A stretch of DNA of 64,000 bases from NCBI RefSeq assembly GCF_036173105.1, contig NZ_CP108053.1:7006001-7070000 (forward strand), written 5' to 3'. The translations under genes and the position numbers were made by a program. Source of the stretch: Streptomyces sp. NBC_00287 (GTDB taxonomy: Bacteria > Actinomycetota > Actinomycetes > Streptomycetales > Streptomycetaceae). Below the pieces are notes generated by a model. The model did not search any database. It was not told the origin of the DNA and saw only the letters and a program-made list of their open reading frames with translations. Positions 23,674 to 32,714 of this stretch are shown here, in pieces (the stretch's first letter is position 1; the number at the start of each line of letters is the position of its first letter).

Positions 23674-25173
23674 GTGGACAAAAAGACCGCCGCGTACGAC
23701 GTGATCATCGCCGGCGCCGGCCCCACCGGTCTGATGCTGGCGGGGGAACTCGCCATGGCCGGCGTGCGCTGCCGGGTGGTCGAGCGTCGCGAGGACCGCA
23801 CCAGGGAATCCAGGGCGCTCGGACTGCACGGACGGACCATGGAGGTCCTGAACATGCGCGGGCTCGCCGAAGAGGTGCTGGCCCGCGCCAACCCGGTGCC
23901 GCGGGTGCGGGTGTCGCTAGGTGACTCGCTCTTCGACATGGGGCGGCTCGCCACCGACTACGGGCAGCTGACCATCATTCCGCAGGGCGAGACCGAGGAG
24001 ATCCTGGAGAAGCGCGCCACCGGTCTCGGAGTGGTCGTGGACCGCGGGGTCGCGCTCACCGACTGCCGGCAGGAAGGCCGTATCGTCTCCGTCACCCTGG
24101 AGCAGGACGGCCGGGAGTGGGAGGAGACCGCCTCCTGGCTGGTCGGCTGCGACGGCTCGCGCAGCCGGGTGCGGGAGGCCATGGGTGCCGAGTTCACCGG
24201 CGCGACCTACCCGTACACGATCATCGTCGCCGATGTGAAGCTGGGCACCCCGCTCGACGACCAGCTGCTGATCCGCGTCGGCCGTGCCGGGCTCGTGGTG
24301 GCGACCGACTTCGGCAACGGCTGGTACCGCATGGGCGTCATCGACCGGGACAAGCCCTGGTCGGACAACCCCGTCACGCTCGCCGAGGTCGACCAGACCC
24401 TGCGCAAGCTGTTCGGGAAGGACATGCGGCCCAGCGAGCCGCTGTGGACCTCGCGCTTCCACATCCAGGAGCGGCAGGCGTCGTTCTACCGCAAGGGCCG
24501 CATGGTCATCGCCGGTGACGCCGCGCACGTCCACTCCCCGCTCGGCGGCCAGGGGCTCAACCTCGGTATCCAGGACGCCATGAACCTCGGCTGGAAGCTG
24601 AGCGCGGTGGTCAAGGGGCGGTCCGCCGACGACCTCATCGACACCTTCGCCGAGGAGCGGCGCCGGGTGTCGCAGGGCGTGATCAAGGTGACGGACATCG
24701 CCACCCGCATGATGACGTCCGACCGGCTGCCCGCACGGATCGCCCGCAAGGCCGTGATGACCGTGGCCAGCCGGGTCCCCGCCACCCACCAGACGGCGGT
24801 CGGGCATCTGTCGGGCATCTACACCAGCTACCCGTCGATGGGCGCCGCCGCCGGGGCCTCGCCCCTCGTCGGCACCCGGGTCCCCGATCTGAAGATCGCC
24901 GGGCGCGGCACCCCGCAGCGGGTCCACGAGGCGCTGCGCCAGGGCGGGTTCGTCCTGATCGACTCCGGCACCGGTGCCCCGCTGCTGCCTTCGGTACCGG
25001 AGACGGACGTCAACCTCGTCCGCCTCGCCGGCCGGGTCGTCGCGGACTCCGGACAGTGGCGCAAGCCGGAGGTCATCCTGATCCGCCCCGACGGCTACTG
25101 CGCCTGGGCGGGCACCCGTGCCCGCGCCCAGGCCGAGCTGTCCAACACCTATCTCCGCTGGATCCAGGCCTGA
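23674..25173 (+). CDS. FAD-dependent aromatic hydroxylase (PHBH family)
   Basis: A 499-residue single-component flavin monooxygenase. It has GAGPTGLMLAGEL at residues 13-25 (Rossmann FAD site), the middle GCDGSRSRVRE (DG motif), and GDAAHVHSPLGGQGLNLGIQD (GD motif). A C-terminal thioredoxin-like region closes it. The family includes hydroxylases of aromatic polyketides in type II PKS pathways such as RdmE and PgaE, so it may act on the phenol or polycyclic part of the product. The start is GTG 23674. It lies 92 bp after protein B in the same transcription unit, which a hairpin ends at 25192. Confidence 0.9.
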   Translation: MDKKTAAYDVIIAGAGPTGLMLAGELAMAGVRCRVVERREDRTRESRALGLHGRTMEVLNMRGLAEEVLARANPVPRVRVSLGDSLFDMGRLATDYGQLTIIPQGETEEILEKRATGLGVVVDRGVALTDCRQEGRIVSVTLEQDGREWEETASWLVGCDGSRSRVREAMGAEFTGATYPYTIIVADVKLGTPLDDQLLIRVGRAGLVVATDFGNGWYRMGVIDRDKPWSDNPVTLAEVDQTLRKLFGKDMRPSEPLWTSRFHIQERQASFYRKGRMVIAGDAAHVHSPLGGQGLNLGIQDAMNLGWKLSAVVKGRSADDLIDTFAEERRRVSQGVIKVTDIATRMMTSDRLPARIARKAVMTVASRVPATHQTAVGHLSGIYTSYPSMGAAAGASPLVGTRVPDLKIAGRGTPQRVHEALRQGGFVLIDSGTGAPLLPSVPETDVNLVRLAGRVVADSGQWRKPEVILIRPDGYCAWAGTRARAQAELSNTYLRWIQA

Positions 25174-25191
25174 CCCAGCACCCGGTCCGCC

Positions 25192-25228
25192 CGGCGTGCC
25201 GCCGCCCCACGACGGCGGCGGTACGCCG
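25192..25228 (+). terminator. Terminator hairpin after hydroxylase gene
   Basis: Fifteen-bp arms (25192-25206 and 25214-25228) with a single G-T wobble and a 7-base loop. It separates the first halogenase unit from the promoter of the second. Confidence 0.7.
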
Positions 25229-25259
25229 TGGACGGTGGCCGGGCTGAAGTGCGGTGGCC

Positions 25260-25302
25260 CTGAGCGGTGGCCGAGTCTGCCTCAAGCGGGCGTTCTTACG
25301 GT
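25260..25302 (+). promoter_or_regulatory. SARP-like triple heptamer promoter for second halogenase pair
   Basis: CTGAGCG (25260-25266), CCGAGTC (25271-25277) and TCAAGCG (25282-25288) are spaced 11 bp apart, followed by 8 bp and a -10-like TACGGT (25297-25302). The layout matches the promoter of the first pair, although the flanking DNA is different. Confidence 0.6.
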
Positions 25303-25341
25303 GTGCCGAAACGGATGCCGGGACCACTGAGGAGAGATCTG

Positions 25342-27093
25342 ATGCCCCCTGCCACCACGCCAAAACCCATGGCGGCACCGCAGTACGACGTGGCCATTCT
25401 CGGGTCCGGTCTTGCTGGTACGACGCTGGCCGCGTGCCTCGCCCGCAACGGCGCGAAGGTGATCGTGCTCGACGCCGGCACGCACCCCCGTTTCGCCATC
25501 GGCGAGTCGACCATTCCGTACACGTCGATGATGATGCGGCTGGTCAGCGAGCGGTACAACGTGCCCGAGATCAAGTGGCTGACGACCTTCGAGGCCGTGC
25601 AGTCGAAGATCTCCACCAACTGCGGGGTGAAGCGCAACTTCGGCTTCCTCTACCACCGCGAGGGCGCACGGCAGAACCCGCTGGAAACCAGCATGTTCCC
25701 CATCCCGAAGATCACGCACACCGAGAACCACTTCTTCCGTCAGGACACCGACGCCTGGATGGTGAACGTCGCCATCAAGTACGGCGCCGACATCCGCCAG
25801 CAGACGAAGATCGTCGATGTCGACATCGACGACAACGGGGTCACGGTCATCCCCGACAAGGGTGACCCGGTGCGGGTCAAGTTCGTGGTGGACGCGAGCG
25901 GTCACCGCTCCCCGCTGGCCCAGAAGTTCGGCGTACGCGAGGAGCCCAGCCGGCTGCGCCACCAGTCCCGTTCGCTCTTCACACACATGATCGGTGTGAA
26001 GCCGTACGAGGACACGCTGCCCAAGGACACGCACCAGAACCCCAGCCCGTGGAGCGAGGGCACCCTCCACCACCTCTTCGAGGGCGGCTGGATGTGGGTC
26101 ATCCCCTTCGACAACCACCCGCTGTCCACCAGCCCGCTGTGCAGCGTCGGCATCAACCTGGACCCGCGGATCCACCCGTTGCCCGAAGGCCTCTCCCCCG
26201 AGGAGGAGTTCCGCGCCTTCATCGCCAAGTACCCGGACATCGCCCCGCAGTTCGAGGGCGCGGTCGCGACCCGGGACTGGGTGCGCACCGGTCGGCTCCA
26301 GTACTCCTCCAAGCAGACCGTCGGCTACCGCTGGTGCCTCACCTCGCACGCGGCCGGCTTCGTCGACGCGCTCTTCTCGCGCGGTCTCTCCAACACCATG
26401 GAGATCATCCACGCGCTCGGCTGGCGCCTGCTGGACGCCATCAAGGAGGACAACTTCTCCGTCGAGCGGTTCGAGTACGTCCAGGAGCTCGAGCAGGGTC
26501 TGCTCGACTTCAACGACGACCTGGTGGCCAACGCGTACACCTCGTTCGGCAGCTGGTTCCTGTGGAACGCGTGGTTCCGCGTGTGGTCGCTCGGCCAGAT
26601 CCTTGCCACCTTCGAGATCAACCGGGCCTACGCCACCTACCTGGACCGCCGGGACCCGGCCGGTCTCGAACGGCTGGAGCGCCAGGCCCCGGACGGCGCC
26701 ATCCCCGACTACGCCCCGGTCCGCCAGCTGCTGAAGAACGTCAGCAGCCTGGTGCAGGAGGTCCAGAAGGGGGAGGTCGATCCGCGGGACGCCTCGGAGG
26801 AGATCCTCGCGCAGCTGCGCGCGGCCGACTTCGTGCCCCCCGCCTTCGGTCTCGCCGACCCCGACAACCACTGGACGGACGCCACCACGGTCAAGGTCCT
26901 CCAGACGCTGCAGTGGGCCAAGAAGGACGCCCCGGACGAGATCGGCGAGCTGGTCTACGACGGTCTCACCCTCTTCCTGCGCAAGCGGTTCGACAAGGAG
27001 GAGTTCAAGGTCACCGAGGAGCTGAAGCACATGGCCGCGTACTGGCCGGTGATCGGCCGGGTCATCAAGCAGCGGAACGCGAGCGCGAGCTGA
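25342..27093 (+). CDS. Flavin-dependent halogenase family protein C (paralog of A)
   Basis: A 583-residue protein that is the obvious recent duplicate of A: the first 220 residues are almost the same apart from the N-terminal tail, and both carry WMWVIP and FVDALFSRG. GSGLAG, IGESTIP and the lysine in GVKRNFGF are kept. The two differ mainly in the extreme N-terminus, a loop after MVGVKPYE / MIGVKPYE, and the C-terminal helices. ATG 25342 has GGAGAG upstream; the longer frame from 25267 overlaps the promoter repeats. Its stop overlaps the start of D by one base. Confidence 0.85.
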   Translation: MPPATTPKPMAAPQYDVAILGSGLAGTTLAACLARNGAKVIVLDAGTHPRFAIGESTIPYTSMMMRLVSERYNVPEIKWLTTFEAVQSKISTNCGVKRNFGFLYHREGARQNPLETSMFPIPKITHTENHFFRQDTDAWMVNVAIKYGADIRQQTKIVDVDIDDNGVTVIPDKGDPVRVKFVVDASGHRSPLAQKFGVREEPSRLRHQSRSLFTHMIGVKPYEDTLPKDTHQNPSPWSEGTLHHLFEGGWMWVIPFDNHPLSTSPLCSVGINLDPRIHPLPEGLSPEEEFRAFIAKYPDIAPQFEGAVATRDWVRTGRLQYSSKQTVGYRWCLTSHAAGFVDALFSRGLSNTMEIIHALGWRLLDAIKEDNFSVERFEYVQELEQGLLDFNDDLVANAYTSFGSWFLWNAWFRVWSLGQILATFEINRAYATYLDRRDPAGLERLERQAPDGAIPDYAPVRQLLKNVSSLVQEVQKGEVDPRDASEEILAQLRAADFVPPAFGLADPDNHWTDATTVKVLQTLQWAKKDAPDEIGELVYDGLTLFLRKRFDKEEFKVTEELKHMAAYWPVIGRVIKQRNASAS

Positions 27094-28775
27094 TGGCCAC
27101 CGAGACGAGGAGTGAGATGAAGCAGCAGTCGAACGACACCTACGACGTCGTCATCCTCGGTACCGGCCTGGCCGGCTCCGTCCTCGGCGCCATCCTGGCC
27201 AAGGCCGGAAACAAGGTCCTGCTCATGGACGCCGGCTCCCACCCGCGGTTCGCCATCGGCGAGTCCACCGTCGGCTACACGCTGGTCCACCTGAGGATGC
27301 TCGCCCACCGCTACGGCGTGCCGGAGATCGGTCACCTCGGCAGCCTGGAGGAGTGCAACAAGTACATCAGCACCTCCTCCGGACTGAAGCGGCACTTCGG
27401 CTTTATGATCCACCGCGACGGCCAGGAGCCCGACCCGCGGGAGATCAACCAGTTCCGGCTGCCGAAGGTCCTCCACCTGGCCAGCCACTACTTCCGCCAG
27501 GACATCGACCAGTATCTGTTCCATGTGGCCCTGAAGTACGGCTGCGAGGCGCTGCAGAACTACCGCGTCGACAAGGTGGACTTCGACGACGACGGCGTCA
27601 CGGTCATCGGTGAGGACGGTACGACTCACCGGGCCCGCTTCGTCGTCGACGGCAGTGGATTCCGCTCCCCGCTCGCCGAACAGCTGGGCCTGCGGGACGA
27701 GCCGACCAAGCTCAAGCACCACGCCCGCTCGATCTTCACCCACATGATCAACGTCGACCGCGTCGACGACCACACGCGGATGGGCCCGAACGATGTGCCC
27801 CCGCGGCCCTGGCACGAGGGCACCATGCACCACATGTTCGACCGCGGCTGGTTCTGGATCATCCCGTTCGACAACCACCCCAAGAGCACCAACCCGCTGT
27901 GCAGCGTCGGACTCCAGCTCGACCCGCGTCGCTACCCCAAGCCCAGCGACATGACGGCCGAGGAGGAGTTCTGGCACCACGTCGACCGGTTCCCGCTGGT
28001 CAAGCGGCAGCTGGCCAACGCGCGCAGCGTCCGCCCCTGGGTCAGCACCGGCCGGCTGCAGTACTCGTCCAAGCAGGTCGTCGGCGAGCGCTGGATCCTG
28101 CTGCCGCACGCGGCCGGCTTCGTCGACCCGCTGTTCTCGCGCGGTCTGTCCAATACCTCCGAGATCCTCAATGTGCTCGCCTGGCGCCTGATCCGGGCGC
28201 TGAAGCGGGACGACTTCGACCCGGCACAGTTCGAGTACGTCGAGAAGCTGGAGCAGAACCTGCTCCACTTCAACGACCGCCTGGTCAACTCCGCGTTCAT
28301 CAGCTTCTCGGACTACGACCTCTGGAACGCGGTCTTCCGGATCTGGAGCTACGGCTCCCTGCCCGGCGCCTTCCGCGTCATCCACGAGGACCTCAAGGCC
28401 CGGCGGCAGAACGACCCGGAGATCTGGAAGGCGATGGAGGACGTGCCGAGCCCCGGCCTGTGGTGGCCGGACAAGCCCGAGTACCGGGAGATCTTCGACG
28501 AGATGGCCGACTACTGCGAGGCCGTCGACGCCGGGGAAATGGATTCCCAGGACGCCGCGGACAAGCTGTTCGCCAAGCTGCGCCAGGCCGACTGGATTCC
28601 GCCCTCCCTGCAAATCGCACAGCGTGACGTCAGGTTCATCGACCCGAGTCCCAAGCGGCTGCGCAACATGCTGCTCTGGTCCCGCACCAAGGCGCCCGAG
28701 GACATGCGGCCGTACATGGTGGGAACCGCGGTCGAGGCGATCAAGCACTTCGTGAAGGGCAAGCGCATCTTCTGA
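27093..28775 (+). CDS. Flavin-dependent halogenase family protein D (paralog of B)
   Basis: A 560-residue halogenase-family flavoprotein. GTGLAG is present near the N-terminus, with IGESTVGYT, WFWIIP (full WxWxIP), the lysine in GLKRHFGF and FVDPLFSRG. Overall it is most like B, including the KGKRIF end, but it keeps the proline that B has lost. ATG 27093 overlaps the stop of C (TGATG); ATG 27117, with GAGGAG just upstream, is an equally possible start that removes eight residues. With C it forms a second heterologous pair mirroring A-B. Confidence 0.85.
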   Translation: MATETRSEMKQQSNDTYDVVILGTGLAGSVLGAILAKAGNKVLLMDAGSHPRFAIGESTVGYTLVHLRMLAHRYGVPEIGHLGSLEECNKYISTSSGLKRHFGFMIHRDGQEPDPREINQFRLPKVLHLASHYFRQDIDQYLFHVALKYGCEALQNYRVDKVDFDDDGVTVIGEDGTTHRARFVVDGSGFRSPLAEQLGLRDEPTKLKHHARSIFTHMINVDRVDDHTRMGPNDVPPRPWHEGTMHHMFDRGWFWIIPFDNHPKSTNPLCSVGLQLDPRRYPKPSDMTAEEEFWHHVDRFPLVKRQLANARSVRPWVSTGRLQYSSKQVVGERWILLPHAAGFVDPLFSRGLSNTSEILNVLAWRLIRALKRDDFDPAQFEYVEKLEQNLLHFNDRLVNSAFISFSDYDLWNAVFRIWSYGSLPGAFRVIHEDLKARRQNDPEIWKAMEDVPSPGLWWPDKPEYREIFDEMADYCEAVDAGEMDSQDAADKLFAKLRQADWIPPSLQIAQRDVRFIDPSPKRLRNMLLWSRTKAPEDMRPYMVGTAVEAIKHFVKGKRIF

Positions 28776-28827
28776 GCGGGCCGAGGGGGCCCGCTTCAGG
28801 CCGACGGGACGTCATGTCCCGTCGGCC
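28775..28827 (+). terminator. Two tandem hairpins after halogenase pair C-D
   Basis: First hairpin: 8-bp arms at 28775-28782 and 28788-28795. Second: 12-bp arms at 28799-28810 and 28816-28827 with a 5-base loop. They separate D from protein E and suggest that E is transcribed on its own or at a lower level. Confidence 0.65.
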
Positions 28828-28890
28828 ACAGGGCTGTTACGGCGAACTCGCGCCGTACACGAACGACATGCCAGACATCAGGAGGAGAGC

Positions 28891-30573
28891 GTGACGAAAT
28901 CCCAGGCGGCCGCACTGCCCGACCCGGGCAGCGCCCGGGCCCCCGATCCCGCGGAGAAGTACGACGTGGCCATCCTCGGCGGCACGCTCGCGGGCGGCCT
29001 GCTCGGCGCCGTGCTGTCGAAGCAGGGCGTGCGGGTCCTGCTCGTACCGTCCGCACACGACCGCACCGAGGCCTCCGGGGAGACCACGGTCCCGTACACG
29101 GCCGAGGTCTTCCTGCTGCTGGCCAAGCGCTTCGGCATCCCGGAGATCGCGGCCTTCGGCCTCTTCCCGGACCTGCCCGAGGACATCCGCCGGGACAGCG
29201 GCATCAAGAAGAGCCTCGGCTTCCTCTACCACCGCCCGGGCGAGGAACAACGCCCCGACGAGAGCGTGCAGTTCAACGTGCCCGGCGAGCATGCCGAATG
29301 GCACCTGGAGCGGCGCAGCGTCGACATGTACACCGTGCGCCTGGCACACCGCTACGGCGCCGCCGTGCTCAACCACGGCGTGCACGCGACCGACGCCTGG
29401 ACCGATGTCGACGGGGCCCGGGTCGAGACCAGCGACGGCCATGTGTGGCGCGCCCGCTACATCGTGGACGTCAGCGGCCCCGGCTCCCCCCTGCTGGCCC
29501 GCAACGGCGGCGACGACACCGAGCCCCGGCTCGCCCTGCGCTCGAGGGTCGTCGCCACCCATATGACGGGCGTCGCCCGCTTCGAGGAGGTGCGCAGCGC
29601 AACGGACTATCCGCGCACCACCGCCTGGTCCCAGGGCACGGTGCACCACATCTTCGACGGCGGCTGGATCCAGCTCGTCCGCTTCGACAACCACCGCGAC
29701 GGCGCCAACCCCGCCACCGGCGTGACGCTCAGCCTCGACCCCGGCCGCTGGGAGCACCTTCCGGAGGACCCCGAGAAGGCCTTCCGGGTCGTGGTCGAGC
29801 AGTACCCCGACCTGGCACGGCAGTTCGCCTCCGCGCAGGCGGTGCGGCCCTGGACGAGCGCCCCGCTGTACCAGCGCACCGCCGCCCGCACCCACGGCGA
29901 CCGCTGGTTCGCGCTGGAGCGGACCGCGGCACGCAACGACATGTTCCTCTCCCGTGACGTCACCATGGCCGCGGAGCTGGTCCACGCCCTCGCCACGGCC
30001 CTCGTCCCCGCGGTGCGCCGCGACGACTTCTCGACCGCGCCCTTCGCGCGCATCGCCGCCTTCCAGGACGAGCTCGCCGCCTTCAACGACCGGTGGCTGG
30101 CCGGCGCCCGCATCGCGAGCCAGGACTTCCGGCTCTGGAACGCCTTCTCCCGGGTCTGGCTGCTCTGGCAGATCCTCGCCGACCTCTCGCTCAAGCGGGC
30201 CCGTCTTGACGTCGAGGCGAGCCACGGGCGGGACTGGACGCCGGTGGAGCGCTTCGAGCTCGGCGGCATCTGGTTCCACGTACCCGAGGGACTGCGGGGC
30301 ATCATCGACCGCTCGCTCAGGACGATCGAGCGCGTGGGCGCCGGCGAACTGTCGGCCGCGCCGGCGGCCGACGGCATCTTCGCCGAACTGCGCCGGGAGA
30401 AGTTCATCCCGCCGCTGTACGCCTTCGGTGACCCCGAGGCCAAGGTCTACCACTTCACCATCCCCAAGCGCCTGAAGATGCTGTGGTGGGTGAAGACCTC
30501 GGCCCCCGCGGACTTCCGCCGCCTGCTGACCCGCGACAACGTGACCTCGGTGACGTCGGCAACATCCCGCTGA
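28891..30573 (+). CDS. Degenerate halogenase-family flavoprotein E
   Basis: A 560-residue homolog of A-D over its whole length, but with key motifs changed. The FAD loop reads GGTLAG instead of GxGxxG, IGES is SGET, WxWxIP is WIQLVR, and FxxPxxSxG is MFLSRDV. The lysine in GIKKSLGF is kept, and the reading frame is intact with AGGAGG before GTG 28891. It is therefore unlikely to be a normal halogenase. It may be a structural partner of another halogenase-family protein, a flavoprotein with another reaction, or a decaying gene. An intact frame with biased codon use argues against recent decay. Confidence 0.8.
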   Translation: MTKSQAAALPDPGSARAPDPAEKYDVAILGGTLAGGLLGAVLSKQGVRVLLVPSAHDRTEASGETTVPYTAEVFLLLAKRFGIPEIAAFGLFPDLPEDIRRDSGIKKSLGFLYHRPGEEQRPDESVQFNVPGEHAEWHLERRSVDMYTVRLAHRYGAAVLNHGVHATDAWTDVDGARVETSDGHVWRARYIVDVSGPGSPLLARNGGDDTEPRLALRSRVVATHMTGVARFEEVRSATDYPRTTAWSQGTVHHIFDGGWIQLVRFDNHRDGANPATGVTLSLDPGRWEHLPEDPEKAFRVVVEQYPDLARQFASAQAVRPWTSAPLYQRTAARTHGDRWFALERTAARNDMFLSRDVTMAAELVHALATALVPAVRRDDFSTAPFARIAAFQDELAAFNDRWLAGARIASQDFRLWNAFSRVWLLWQILADLSLKRARLDVEASHGRDWTPVERFELGGIWFHVPEGLRGIIDRSLRTIERVGAGELSAAPAADGIFAELRREKFIPPLYAFGDPEAKVYHFTIPKRLKMLWWVKTSAPADFRRLLTRDNVTSVTSATSR

Positions 30574-30595
30574 CCGCACCGCCTCCCCAACACCG

Positions 30596-30622
30596 CGCCG
30601 CCCCCTCACAAAGGGGGCGGCG
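30596..30622 (+). terminator. Terminator hairpin after protein E
   Basis: Ten-bp GC-rich arms (30596-30605 and 30613-30622) with a 7-base loop, 22 bp after the stop of E. Confidence 0.7.
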
Positions 30623-30662
30623 TGGTGGTGTGTGCGGGCCCGCCCGGTCTCGTGAACCCCAA

Positions 30663-30690
30663 AGCCCGCCACCGAGTCCGGTGGCGGGCT
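30663..30690. terminator. Second terminator hairpin in convergent gap
   Basis: Twelve-bp perfect arms (30663-30674 and 30679-30690) with a 4-base loop, 25 bp after the stop of the flavin reductase on the minus strand, where it probably ends that operon. Confidence 0.7.
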
Positions 30691-30714
30691 GAAGGGGAGG
30701 CCGGGCCGGGAGAA

Positions 30715-31233
30715 CTACGAGGCGTTGGGGAGGAGTCGGGCGTAGGCGCCTCGCCAGTAGGTGAGCGGGAAGCGGTTCTCCGCGGTGCCGCCGCCCACCA
30801 CCCGGCCTATCAGCAGGGTGTGGTCGCCGGCCTCCACCGCGTCGTGCAGCTCGCACTCCGCGTGGCCCACGGTGACCGCCAGCAGCGGGGTGCCCGTCTC
30901 CGGGCCCGGGGTCCAGCGGACGCGCTCGAACTTGTCCGTCGCGCCGGAGGCGAACAGCTGCGAGGCCATCTGGCCCTGCGAACCGAGGATGTTGACCGAG
31001 AACTGGGCCCGGTCCAGCACCGCCTGGAGCGTGCCGCTGCGGTTGCTGACGCTCGCCAGCAGCAGCGGCGGGTCGACGGAGACGCTGCACACCGCGGAGC
31101 AGGTCAGACCGCGCGGCTCGTCCTCCTTGTCGAGTGTGGTCACGATGGAGACGCCGCTGGCCAGGGACGCCATGACGGTACGGAACAGCTGGATGTCGAC
31201 GGACTGGGCCAGCGTGGGCATGGCGGTCTGCAT
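30715..31233 (-). CDS. Flavin reductase, FMN/FAD split-barrel family
   Basis: A 172-residue NAD(P)H:flavin oxidoreductase. The fold is marked by FRTVMASLASGVSIVTT at the N-terminus, a middle PPLLLASVSNRSGT segment and FSVNILGSQ. It should supply FADH2 to the six halogenase-family proteins of the cluster, which have no reductase domain of their own. The start codon overlaps the stop of the adenylating enzyme; ATG 31233 or GTG 31236 could both be used. It is the last gene of a six-gene minus-strand operon. Confidence 0.9.
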   Translation of the reverse strand: MQTAMPTLAQSVDIQLFRTVMASLASGVSIVTTLDKEDEPRGLTCSAVCSVSVDPPLLLASVSNRSGTLQAVLDRAQFSVNILGSQGQMASQLFASGATDKFERVRWTPGPETGTPLLAVTVGHAECELHDAVEAGDHTLLIGRVVGGGTAENRFPLTYWRGAYARLLPNAS

Positions 31234-32714
31234 CACAGCTCACCCGCCTCTACGGCCGTGACCAGCGCGGCCCGGTGGAGCTTGCCGTTCGGCGTCCTGG
31301 GCAGATCCTCTGCGATGTGCAAACGGTCGATGTTCATATAGGTGGGCAACCTTTCCGCACAACGGCGTTTGATGGCGAGCAGGGAGGGCCGCTGCCCCGG
31401 CGAGGGGACGACGACCGCGTGCAGTTGGGACGTGAGGCCGGTGCCGATCACCAGAACCGTCACCTCGGCGACGGACTCGAGGGTGCCGATGGCCGCCTCG
31501 ATCTCGCCCAGCTCGATCCGGTTGCCGCGCACCTTCACCATGTGGTCGCGGCGTCCGACGTACTCCAGGTTCCCGTCCGCCCCGAGGCGCGCGATGTCGC
31601 CGGTGCGGTACGGACCCTCGTGGGGGCCGCGCCCCCAGTAGCCCAGCATCACCGTCGGACCGGTGACGACCACCTCGCCCTCACCGCCCTCGGGGCCGTC
31701 GAGGGTGACCGTGTCACCGGAGCAGGCCGTGCCGATCGGCAGCGGGGTGTCCCGCTTCAGGTCGGCCTCGGTGACCTCGTAGGAGGTGCAGACATTGGTC
31801 TCGGTCGGGCCGTACCAGTTCAGCAGCCGCACCCCGGGCCAGGCCTTGCGCAGCTCCTGGACGTGGTGGATGGCGAACGGCTCGCCGGCGAAGAGACAGA
31901 CGCGCAGCGCCGACGGGACAGGCCCGTCCAGCAGACCGCCCTCCCGCATCATCAGGCTGATCGCCGACGGCACCGAGTACCAGACGGTGATCAGCCGCTG
32001 CCGCATGAACTCCGCCAACTGCAGCGGGGCGTAGGCGAGTTCCTCGGGGACCAGATGCACCGAGGCACCGGAGGCGAAGGCGCCGTACAGATCGAAGACG
32101 GACAGGTCGAAGTTGAACGGCGCGTGGTTCGACAGCCGGTCGGAGACGGTGAGCTGAAGCTCCTCGACCGCCCAGTCCACGAAGGCCAGCGCATTGCGGT
32201 GGCTGATCACCACGCCCTTGGGCTCACCGGTGGAACCGGAGGTGTAGAGGATGTACGCCGGGTCGTCCGCGTCGTTCACGAAGTGCTTGGGACGCGCACC
32301 CTCCTCGGCCCGCCCGAACAGCTCCTCGAACCCGGCCAGCGGCGCCGCGTCCCACTCGGCCGCCTGCGCCCGCTCCACCCCGCCCGCGTCTGCCACGACC
32401 AGCGCCGGCTCACAGCCGGCGGCGATCCGGGCCACCCGGGCGGGCGGGTTGGAGCCGGTGACCGGCACATACACGGCGCCGATGCGCAGCGCGGCCTGCA
32501 TGACCGCGATGGCCTGGACGCTCTTGTGGCTCCATATGATCACCCGGTCGCCGGGGCCCACCCCGCTCGCCAGCAGGGCCTCGGCGGCCCGGTCGGCGAG
32601 GCGGTCGAGCTTGCGGTAGTCGATCGGGCCGTCCGCCCCGTGCACCGCCACCGAGTACGGATAGCGCCGGGCGGAGTCGTACAGCAGGCGGTGCAGGCTG
32701 ACGTTGGTGCTCAT
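31233..32714 (-). CDS. Proline adenylating enzyme (prolyl-AMP ligase), PltF/CloN4-like
   Basis: A 493-residue free-standing adenylation domain of the ANL superfamily. It has YILYTSGSTGEPKGV (phosphate loop) near residue 155, FNFDLSVFDLYG, NWYGPTE, the YRTGD hinge region and a C-terminal catalytic lysine in PRTPNGKLHR. There is no condensation or carrier domain. Its overlap with a PltE-like dehydrogenase and the presence of a PltL-like carrier elsewhere in the cluster define it as the enzyme that activates L-proline and loads the PCP. Proline specificity is inferred from context and family resemblance. Confidence 0.88.
   Translation of the reverse strand: MSTNVSLHRLLYDSARRYPYSVAVHGADGPIDYRKLDRLADRAAEALLASGVGPGDRVIIWSHKSVQAIAVMQAALRIGAVYVPVTGSNPPARVARIAAGCEPALVVADAGGVERAQAAEWDAAPLAGFEELFGRAEEGARPKHFVNDADDPAYILYTSGSTGEPKGVVISHRNALAFVDWAVEELQLTVSDRLSNHAPFNFDLSVFDLYGAFASGASVHLVPEELAYAPLQLAEFMRQRLITVWYSVPSAISLMMREGGLLDGPVPSALRVCLFAGEPFAIHHVQELRKAWPGVRLLNWYGPTETNVCTSYEVTEADLKRDTPLPIGTACSGDTVTLDGPEGGEGEVVVTGPTVMLGYWGRGPHEGPYRTGDIARLGADGNLEYVGRRDHMVKVRGNRIELGEIEAAIGTLESVAEVTVLVIGTGLTSQLHAVVVPSPGQRPSLLAIKRRCAERLPTYMNIDRLHIAEDLPRTPNGKLHRAALVTAVEAGEL

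Noticed and set aside
26049..28775. A longer version of halogenase D starting inside C
   Set aside because: The extra N-terminus is an out-of-frame reading of C; coupling ATG 27093 or ATG 27117 is adequate.
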